DNA of 64,000 nt from Natronorubrum texcoconense (lineage in GTDB: Archaea > Halobacteriota > Halobacteria > Halobacteriales > Natrialbaceae): contig NZ_FNFE01000008.1 in NCBI RefSeq assembly GCF_900100335.1, positions 144,818-208,817 of the forward strand, given 5' to 3'. Shown here piece after piece: positions 58,187 through 64,000 of this stretch; position 1 is the first letter of the stretch, and each line of letters opens with the position of its first letter. The position numbers and the translations under genes were made by a program. The notes under the pieces were generated by a model that was not told where the DNA came from, did not search any database, and saw only the letters and a list, made by a program, of their open reading frames with translations.

Positions 58187-58505
58187 CACCTCCGTCATTG
58201 CTGGCGATTGTCGGTGTCCGTTCGGTCGCGCGCGACTCGCCTTTCGACTCACGTCACCGGTGTGGGTAGGAAGGACTTTTATTCACGGCTCTCGAAGTAC
58301 CGACTGGCTCCCGGCGACCGTCATCCAGTACCGGAGCAGTTCGCGTGCCAGCATCTGTTTCCGATTCAGGCGCGGGAGCCACCTTTCGAACTCACACCGC
58401 GAGCCGCGGCTCAGTTGGACTGTCTTGCATCCCACTCTTGGAAGAGCGCCGGTCTCAGGTAACTCATCCTCCACTTCCGAAGGGCCCCGATTCGACTGGC
58501 TTCTC
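58187..58505. other. Gene-free stretch between convergent genes
   Basis: 319 bp downstream of the beta-helix gene and of the glycosyltransferase gene. No readable frame or terminator stands out. Confidence 0.45.
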
Positions 58506-59660
58506 CTACACTCCCGGAACGGGCTCCGGTTCGGGTCGGTCGGCGGGGACGTCGATGTCGAGCGTTTCGTAACAGAATCGCTCGAGGTCCCGCGCCTGCT
58601 CGTCCCAGCTGAACCGCCGTACGTCCTCGCGAGCGCGCGCGCCAAGTCGCTCCCGAAGCTGCGGTGAGTCGAGTAGCATCGTCAGTTTGTCGGCGAGATC
58701 CTGCGGGTCTCCAGCCCGGGCGAGGAGCCCGTTCTCACCGTTGGCGAGGTAGGTTTCGATGCCCTCGAGATCGGTCGTGACGACCGGGAGTTCACACGCC
58801 ATCGCCTCGACGTTCGCCATGCCGAAGCTCTCGTCGTGACTCGGCAGGCAGAACACGTCGGCACCGGCGTGATAGGCTGGCAGCTCCGCGTTGGGGACCT
58901 CCCCGTGGATAACGACGGCATCCGCGATCCCGAGGGAGCGGGCTCGGCGTCGCACCCACCGTTCGTCGCCGCCGCCGACGACGTGGAGTTCCTGGCGGCC
59001 GTCGAGACGGGAGACCGCCTCGAGCAGGTCGCCGATACCCTTGGCTTCGATGAGCCGACCGACGAAGAGGACGATCGGGTCGTCGCTGTCGATCGCCGGA
59101 TCGACGTCCGGTCGGAACTGATCCAGATCGATACCCGGGTAGATCACCTCTCCGATATCGTAGTCGAACGTCTCCGACACCTTCCGGGCGGTATCGTCGG
59201 AGTTCGCCAGAATCAGCTCCGTCTGGGAGAGTGCATCGCGCAGTTTGATTCCGAGACCGACGTCGGAGAACTGGTGGAAGGTGTAGATAGTCGGCACGTC
59301 GGTCAGGTTCGAGAGCAGGAGATCGTCGAGGAACTGGGCGGTAACGAGCACGTCGAGGTGGTCGTCGATGTGGTCGACGACGTCGTTCCGAGCGGCCCAG
59401 TACGTCATGAGGAGCTTCGAGTGATCCTGATCGGTGAGCGGACTCATCGCCTCGATCGAGTGGAGCCAGTGGTCGTCGAACGACGGCGTTTCGACGACGG
59501 TGACGTCCGATTCGGTTAGCACGGACGACAGCTCCCCCTGCTGGGTGTAGAGGTAGACGTCGTTCGATCGGCTGAGTGCGGCGGCTAGCTGCTGGGTGTA
59601 GACGGCGATTCCGCCGGCGTGGCGGGTCCCTGCAGCGTCGTGATAGAAGCCGATTTTCAT
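58506..59660 (-). CDS. GT4-family glycosyltransferase
   Basis: 384 aa from the ATG at 59660 (MKIGFYHDAAGTRHAGGIAV); the longer frame upstream crosses the promoter region. GT-B fold: N-terminal GGIAVYTQQLAAAL, then VIYPGIDLDQFRPD, nucleotide-binding FVGRLIEAKGIGDLLEAV, and the catalytic EX7E motif in SHDESFGMANVEAMACELPV. Transfers a sugar, probably onto a lipid- or polymer-linked precursor in this locus. Divergent from the flippase gene. Confidence 0.92.
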   Translation of the reverse strand: MKIGFYHDAAGTRHAGGIAVYTQQLAAALSRSNDVYLYTQQGELSSVLTESDVTVVETPSFDDHWLHSIEAMSPLTDQDHSKLLMTYWAARNDVVDHIDDHLDVLVTAQFLDDLLLSNLTDVPTIYTFHQFSDVGLGIKLRDALSQTELILANSDDTARKVSETFDYDIGEVIYPGIDLDQFRPDVDPAIDSDDPIVLFVGRLIEAKGIGDLLEAVSRLDGRQELHVVGGGDERWVRRRARSLGIADAVVIHGEVPNAELPAYHAGADVFCLPSHDESFGMANVEAMACELPVVTTDLEGIETYLANGENGLLARAGDPQDLADKLTMLLDSPQLRERLGARAREDVRRFSWDEQARDLERFCYETLDIDVPADRPEPEPVPGV

Positions 59661-60053
59661 ACCCGGTGAGATGTTCTCGTACTGCTTTGTTATCTTCGAC
59701 GTACTATCTCTTCGCCTCATAGGTCGGTCGAAACTGTGAGACAGTAGCCCTGATACCGACTGAGAGGGGGTATCGGTTCTCGCTCCGTTACGTTCGGCCC
59801 GCGTCCGGCAGTCGGCTAGCGGTATGACGTATAAAACATCGGGTATGTGGAGGATTACAATGGCTTCGTTCGGGTAGGTATCGGTCAGTGACAGCGAAAC
59901 CGTCTCTACCTGCTCGATGGTCGAATCGCCCGTCGGAGTCCGCTGGTGGTGCAGTCGATATTTCGTGGCTCCGACGCTCGGTCGGTGGAGACGTCGAGTG
60001 CCGTTCCGGTGACCCGTGTCGAAACTACACCGACGATCGACGACTACTCGAGC
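59661..60053. other. Divergent promoter region, glycosyltransferase and flippase
   Basis: 393 bp. ACGTATAAAACATC at about 59826-59839 is a good TATA sequence pointing right, but 220 nt from the flippase start. No small gene of quality. Confidence 0.4.
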
Positions 60054-61520
60054 ATGTCGCTCACTGACCGTATCGTCGACGGGTTCAAGGCGACGCTTGG
60101 CGCCCGCCTCGTGAACAACCTCGCGAACGGGCTGTTGATGCTCGTGCTCGCGCGATTCCTGTTGACGAACGACGAGTACGGGCTGTTGTTTACGATCATC
60201 TCCGTTATCGCCGTCGCCCAGCTCGGTGCCGACCTCGGGATCGGCCGCTCGGCCGCCCGCTACGTGTCGGACAAGAAGGAAACCGAACCCTCGGCTATCC
60301 CCTATCTCCTCCGGACGTCGCTGGGCTACCGGCTGGTGTTGCTCGCGATCGTCTCCGGAGCGCTGCTGATCGCCCGCGAGCCGCTCGCCGCCGCCCTCGA
60401 CATTCCCGAGCTCTCGACGCTGATGGTGATCGCCGTCGGCTACCTGATCTTCCAGTCGCTGTTCTCCTACCACATGACCCTGTTTCAGGGGTTCAATCGC
60501 GTCGATCTGAGCGCGATCATCGAAGTCATCAACAACGTCTCACGGCTGGTGTTCGTCGTCATCCTGACGGCCCTCGGTCTGGGGGTCGCCGGAGCGCTCT
60601 TCGGGTACATCGTCGGCGTCTTCCTCGGAACGATCGTCGGGCTGGTCTTCCTCTATCGCCGATTCTACACGAAGTACGCCGACGGCGGCGGCAGCAAGTC
60701 GCTCCGGAACCGGATGCTGAAGTACAGCGTGCCGCTGACGGCGACCCACGGTGCCGGCGTACTCGACAGGCAGATCGACACGGTCCTGGTCGCGTTCTTC
60801 ATCAACCCCGTCGCGGTCAGCTACTACGTGCTGAGCAAGCAGATCACGGAGTTCGTGCTCGTTCCGGCCGGCTCGCTCGGGTTTTCGGTCTCGCCGACGT
60901 ACGGCGAGGAGAAGGCCAACGATTCGCTCGAGCACGCTGCAGACATCTACGAGACGACGCTCGAGTACATGTTCCTGCTCTACGTGCCGGCCGCAGTTGG
61001 AATGATGCTCGTGGCCGAACCCGCCGTCACGCTCGTCTTCGGCGCCGAGTACGCCGGCGCGGCGCCGGTGTTGCAGGTGCTCGGCGTCTACGTCGTCTTC
61101 CAGGCGATTACCGACGTGACGACGCAGGGGCTCGACTTCCTGGGTCGGGCGAAAACGCGGGCGTACGCGAAGGGATCGACGGCGGTCGCGAACGTCGGCC
61201 TCAACATCGTGATGATCCCGACCTACGGGGTCACCGGCGCTGCCGTCGCGACGGTGATCACGTTCGGGATCTACACGCTGGTGAACGTCTACGTCATGCA
61301 CAGCGAACTCTCGCTCGACTTCGTTCGGATCGCTCGTTCGCTGGTCGTGACGACGGCGATCGCCGGCGGGATGGGTCTCGCGGTACTGCTGTTGATTCCG
61401 TACGCGTCGAATCTGCCGGCACTGTTCGGCGTGATCGGTGCCGGGATCGCTATCTGGGGCGTGTTGGTCACGGCAAGCGGCGTGATCGACCCGCGCGAGA
61501 CGATCGCGCAACTGACCTGA
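60054..61520 (+). CDS. Wzx-like polysaccharide flippase
   Basis: 488 aa from the ATG at 60054 (MSLTDRIVDGFKATLGARLV). About 12-14 membrane helices of the MOP/polysaccharide-biosynthesis type, with the usual opening (LVNNLANGLLMLVLARFLLT, NDEYGLLFTIISVIAVAQLG, ADLGIGRSAARYVSDKKE) and the mid-protein RNRMLKYSVPLTATHGAGVL. Moves lipid-linked glycan across the membrane; in haloarchaea this is the AglR-like step of S-layer or exopolysaccharide glycosylation. Confidence 0.92.
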   Translation: MSLTDRIVDGFKATLGARLVNNLANGLLMLVLARFLLTNDEYGLLFTIISVIAVAQLGADLGIGRSAARYVSDKKETEPSAIPYLLRTSLGYRLVLLAIVSGALLIAREPLAAALDIPELSTLMVIAVGYLIFQSLFSYHMTLFQGFNRVDLSAIIEVINNVSRLVFVVILTALGLGVAGALFGYIVGVFLGTIVGLVFLYRRFYTKYADGGGSKSLRNRMLKYSVPLTATHGAGVLDRQIDTVLVAFFINPVAVSYYVLSKQITEFVLVPAGSLGFSVSPTYGEEKANDSLEHAADIYETTLEYMFLLYVPAAVGMMLVAEPAVTLVFGAEYAGAAPVLQVLGVYVVFQAITDVTTQGLDFLGRAKTRAYAKGSTAVANVGLNIVMIPTYGVTGAAVATVITFGIYTLVNVYVMHSELSLDFVRIARSLVVTTAIAGGMGLAVLLLIPYASNLPALFGVIGAGIAIWGVLVTASGVIDPRETIAQLT

Positions 61521-61565
61521 GCGTCGTTGGCGTTCGTCGATACTGGCCGTGAGTGTCGGCCGCGA

Positions 61566-63347
61566 TTACTGATTGCGGACGTTGTACTGCACGTCAACCT
61601 CCGCTCTGCCGCGGAGCGTGAAGTCCTCGATGCCGCCCTCGAACCAGTAGGCGTCGAGGTGGTCGTCGACGACGCCGCGAACGGTTCGCCCCTCGATCAC
61701 GTCGTTCGCGTCGATCGTGGCGTCCTGGTACGTCGACTTGAAGACTGCGCCGCTCGCCTCGAACGAGTACGCGCTCGGCTCCTCGTCTTGAGTCCCGTCG
61801 ATGACCAGTGCGTGGGGGAGCAGTTCGTGGTCGCCGAAGTCGTCCGGGTCGATCTCCTCGTCGTCGAGGCTGACCGCGGCCTCGCCGTCGATGATGGAGA
61901 CGTCCGTCAGCGCACCCGAGAACCGGAACGTCAGGCTGTCGTCGGTGACCGAACTCTGGACGGTCGATCCCGAAATCGTCGTCGCCTCGTCTTCGGGTTC
62001 GTCCTCGGAGTCGAGTTCGATCGTGCCGTCGACCGTGATCTCGAAACTCGTCGGCTCACCCTGACCCTCGACCTCGAGGACGTGTGGAAGGTCCTCGCCG
62101 TAGTCGGCCGGATCGATCTCCTCGTCGTCGAGCAACACCGTCGCCGGTCCGTCGACGGTGAGCGCCTCGAGCTCGCCGCTGAATCGGAAGGCGTCGCGCC
62201 AGTCGGCGACGACGCCGTGGGCGACGGCATCTTCGATCCCGGCCGCGTCGTCGATCGTCGCGCCCTCGTAGTTCGACGGTTCGACGTCGCCGTCGACCGA
62301 GAACTCGTATCGCGTCACGTCCGACGCGTCGCCGTCGAAAAGGAGCGTGTGCTCGAGTTCCTCCTCGTCGGGTTCCGAACCGCCGTCGCTCCCGCTATCC
62401 GACTCGCCCGAAGCGGCTTGCTCTGCACTGGTCGGAACGCCGTCTGGGATGGAAAGGTCGGGACTGCTCCCCGCGTTGGAGGTGTTGACACGCCCTTGCG
62501 TGCCGCCCGCGACGGCGCCGCCGTCGAGCGCGACCGACGCTCCGTGGTGCGTGATCACGGCCGCGTTGTACTGGCCGGCGTCGAAGTGACAGTCCTCGAC
62601 GGTGCAGCCACCGGGTTGCCAGACCCACAGCGGGCGGCCGGAGCTCTCGTTGTAGTTGCCCCAGCTGCCGTACTCGGTCGAGTAGTCGGTGTTGTCGTTG
62701 TACGCGACACAGTCGCGGAGCGTGTCGCCGCCGCTGGCGGCCCGGAACGTCGTGACGCCGTTGTTCTTCCCGAAACATCGCTCCCACGTAACGGATCCGC
62801 CCCTGGAACTGTTCGAACAGTACCAGCCGTTGTTGGGATAGCCCTGTACGTTGCACTCGCGGAACACGACGTCGGCGCTGGCGCTGGCGTGGTAAAAGAT
62901 TGCGCCCGGACCGTGGACGAAGCTCGAGCCCGACTTGTTCGCGCCGTCGCCGATGTAGATGTTCTCGAACTCGACGGTTCCTCGAGGAGCGGTGATCGAG
63001 AAGATGAAGCCATCTCCCTGGTAGAGACCGCTGATTCCGATGTTTCGGATGGTTGCCGCACCGTCGACGACGAACGTGATTCCGTTTCCGTTCGAGACGT
63101 CGACGAGCTTGTTTTCGAAGGTCTCGTTACCGATCCTGATCACCTGCCCGCGCGCCTCGATGACGTCGTAGTCGCCATCGTCGGCGCTCGCACCGGTACT
63201 AAATACCGCTGCCGCCGCGGTGGTTGCTCCGGCCAACTTCATGTAGGATCGCCGGCCGAGTAATTCACTGGTCTCGTCATTACTGGTCGACGACAGTTCG
63301 TCGCCGACGCATCGATCGTCATCCGGTACCGAAGATTCGCGTGCCAT
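61566..63347 (-). CDS. Tat-secreted beta-helix protein with three repeat modules
   Basis: 593 aa, the paralogue of the 55862 gene on the opposite strand. Tat signal GRRSYMKLAGATTAAAAVFS, beta-helix (VIEARGQVIRIGNETFENKL, TIRNIGISGLYQGDGFIFSI, CTVEDCHFDAGQYNAAVITH), then three modules (HTLLFDGDASDVTRYEFSVD, HVLEVEGQGEPTSFEITVDG, HALVIDGTQDEEPSAYSFEA), each ending like IDPADYG / IDPDDFG, and a final VDVQYNVRNQ that mirrors VDVEYNVRSR of the other. The two genes bracket the glycosyltransferase and flippase and share a promoter sequence. Confidence 0.85.
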   Translation of the reverse strand: MARESSVPDDDRCVGDELSSTSNDETSELLGRRSYMKLAGATTAAAAVFSTGASADDGDYDVIEARGQVIRIGNETFENKLVDVSNGNGITFVVDGAATIRNIGISGLYQGDGFIFSITAPRGTVEFENIYIGDGANKSGSSFVHGPGAIFYHASASADVVFRECNVQGYPNNGWYCSNSSRGGSVTWERCFGKNNGVTTFRAASGGDTLRDCVAYNDNTDYSTEYGSWGNYNESSGRPLWVWQPGGCTVEDCHFDAGQYNAAVITHHGASVALDGGAVAGGTQGRVNTSNAGSSPDLSIPDGVPTSAEQAASGESDSGSDGGSEPDEEELEHTLLFDGDASDVTRYEFSVDGDVEPSNYEGATIDDAAGIEDAVAHGVVADWRDAFRFSGELEALTVDGPATVLLDDEEIDPADYGEDLPHVLEVEGQGEPTSFEITVDGTIELDSEDEPEDEATTISGSTVQSSVTDDSLTFRFSGALTDVSIIDGEAAVSLDDEEIDPDDFGDHELLPHALVIDGTQDEEPSAYSFEASGAVFKSTYQDATIDANDVIEGRTVRGVVDDHLDAYWFEGGIEDFTLRGRAEVDVQYNVRNQ

Positions 63348-63371
63348 GCAATCGGGTAATCTAATACTACC

Positions 63372-63386
63372 ACCATAAACTTTCTC
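63372..63386 (-). promoter_or_regulatory. Promoter of the second beta-helix gene
   Basis: On the minus strand GAGAAAGTTTATGGT, about 30 nt before the ATG at 63347, identical to the 15-mer before the paralogous gene at 55823-55837. Confidence 0.7.
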
Positions 63387-64000
63387 CTCTACTTATCTTA
63401 AAATTAATAGACTATATCTCCAATCTGAATTTTCCTTCACGAAACCATCGACGAATAATCGCGAAATTTTATATATTAGTGAGATCACGAGACGTTCCAA
63501 GTAATCATAATTTACCAGGAATACGGCTCCTAGACCGCTTCTAGCCCTATAGTAATATAGTATTACTACAAATTGCGTCCGTTCAGGGTGGCAGAAACTG
63601 GCCGAACGATTCGATACGCCGGGATACCGGACTGACAGTGGCTAGAGACTTATCCGCAAGAGAGATGGTCAAGACGGAGCGCACTACCGATACAGGGGGA
63701 CGCACGTGGCTGTCACGTTCGGTAGTTGCACCGGTGGGGTTACTATCGAATATGGCAGGAAGGCGGAACGGAGCGGTAGCGGGAGGCGGACAAAAACGTC
63801 GCTGGCAGCGTGGGCAGCAGTAAGTTCGTCAACGAAGATGGCAGATCCGTCGTCAGGGGGTGAGAAATGAGTTCACAGCGAGAACTGGCGCGGCGTCGCC
63901 GGTAAAGGGGTGAGTCGCAGTGAGAATGAAGGAGGACGTCGTCAGCGGGGATGTGGACTCGGTCGATGGAGGGGGTGGAGGGGTGAGTCGCAGTGAGAAT
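63387..64000. other. Gene-free right end of the window
   Basis: 614 bp. AT-rich to about 63580, then GC-rich without a convincing gene; a 61-codon frame at 63638 is low-complexity. It ends in the 22-bp direct repeat listed separately. Confidence 0.5.
63906..64000 (+). repeat. 22-bp direct repeat at the window edge
   Basis: The 22 bases at 63906-63927 and at 63979-64000 are identical, beginning AGGGGTGAGTCGCAGTGAGA, 73 bp apart. The second copy ends at the last base of the window, so an array continuing beyond cannot be excluded. Confidence 0.65.

Noticed and set aside
61527..63263. 578-codon open frame antisense to the second beta-helix gene
   Set aside because: Same kind of shadow frame; the minus-strand gene has a Tat signal, promoter and paralogue.

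Overview
The window is haloarchaeal DNA. It is GC-rich (with a few conspicuous low-GC islands) and encodes acidic proteins. It carries Orc1/Cdc6 initiators with origin recognition boxes, a TFB, twin-arginine lipoprotein signals, a PGF-CTERM protein, a bacterio-opsin-activator-type regulator and leaderless TATA promoters about 26-31 nt before ATG. Housekeeping genes (cobyric acid synthase, Lhr-type helicase, archaetidylserine decarboxylase, TFB, trehalose synthesis) argue for a chromosome or large chromid. CTCGAG-rich sequence and gene content would fit Natrialbaceae, but genus cannot be fixed from sequence alone. I recognised no tRNA, rRNA or CRISPR.

Layout. 1-2.6 kb: end of a membrane protein gene, then a Cdc6 gene flanked on both sides by TTTACACTGGAA-type boxes (origin A). 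2.7-12.6 kb: cbiP, an RHH regulator, an MTH865 protein, a large PAS/GAF/HTH regulator, then a degraded stretch with a DsrE-like gene broken by an 80-bp MITE, and a secreted metalloprotease. 12.8-17.2 kb: otsBA and an M24 peptidase. 17.2-20.2 kb: a second Cdc6 gene and a large array of different boxes, ACACCACGTTTCCGGTGAAA (origin B). 20.3-22.2 kb: a small zinc-ribbon gene, a TnpB remnant and an apparently intact tnpB.

22.2-27.5 kb is a copper/thiol-redox cluster: His-rich Tat lipoprotein, membrane protein, SCO-like protein, TlpA-like thioredoxin and CcdA, probably serving cupro-enzyme maturation. 27.7-38.2 kb is mostly ordinary: small zinc and membrane proteins, PGF-CTERM protein, Lhr helicase, histidine kinase, lipid decarboxylase, lipoprotein.

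38.4-50.4 kb is an accessory island. It holds a winged-helix/PemK-like pair divergent from a double-winged-helix/nucleotidyltransferase pair, with a MITE and repeated TGTAAC/GTTACA half-sites between them. It continues with decayed HxlR and CPBP genes, a hydrolase, an acetyltransferase, a low-GC membrane-protein pair, a HEPN-motif protein with five 33-bp repeats, a phiH1-repressor-like regulator, and a four-gene overlapping cluster of plasmid or provirus character.

50.6-53.2 kb: a small paralogous protein, TFB and a membrane-anchored winged-helix protein. 53.7-63.4 kb: an exopolysaccharide or glycan locus with an asparagine-synthase-like enzyme, a GT4 glycosyltransferase, a flippase, and two paralogous Tat-secreted beta-helix proteins at its edges that share a near-identical promoter.

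The most notable signals are the two origins of different box class only ~15 kb apart, the toxin/HEPN/membrane-protein island, and the promoter-matched pair of secreted repeat proteins.
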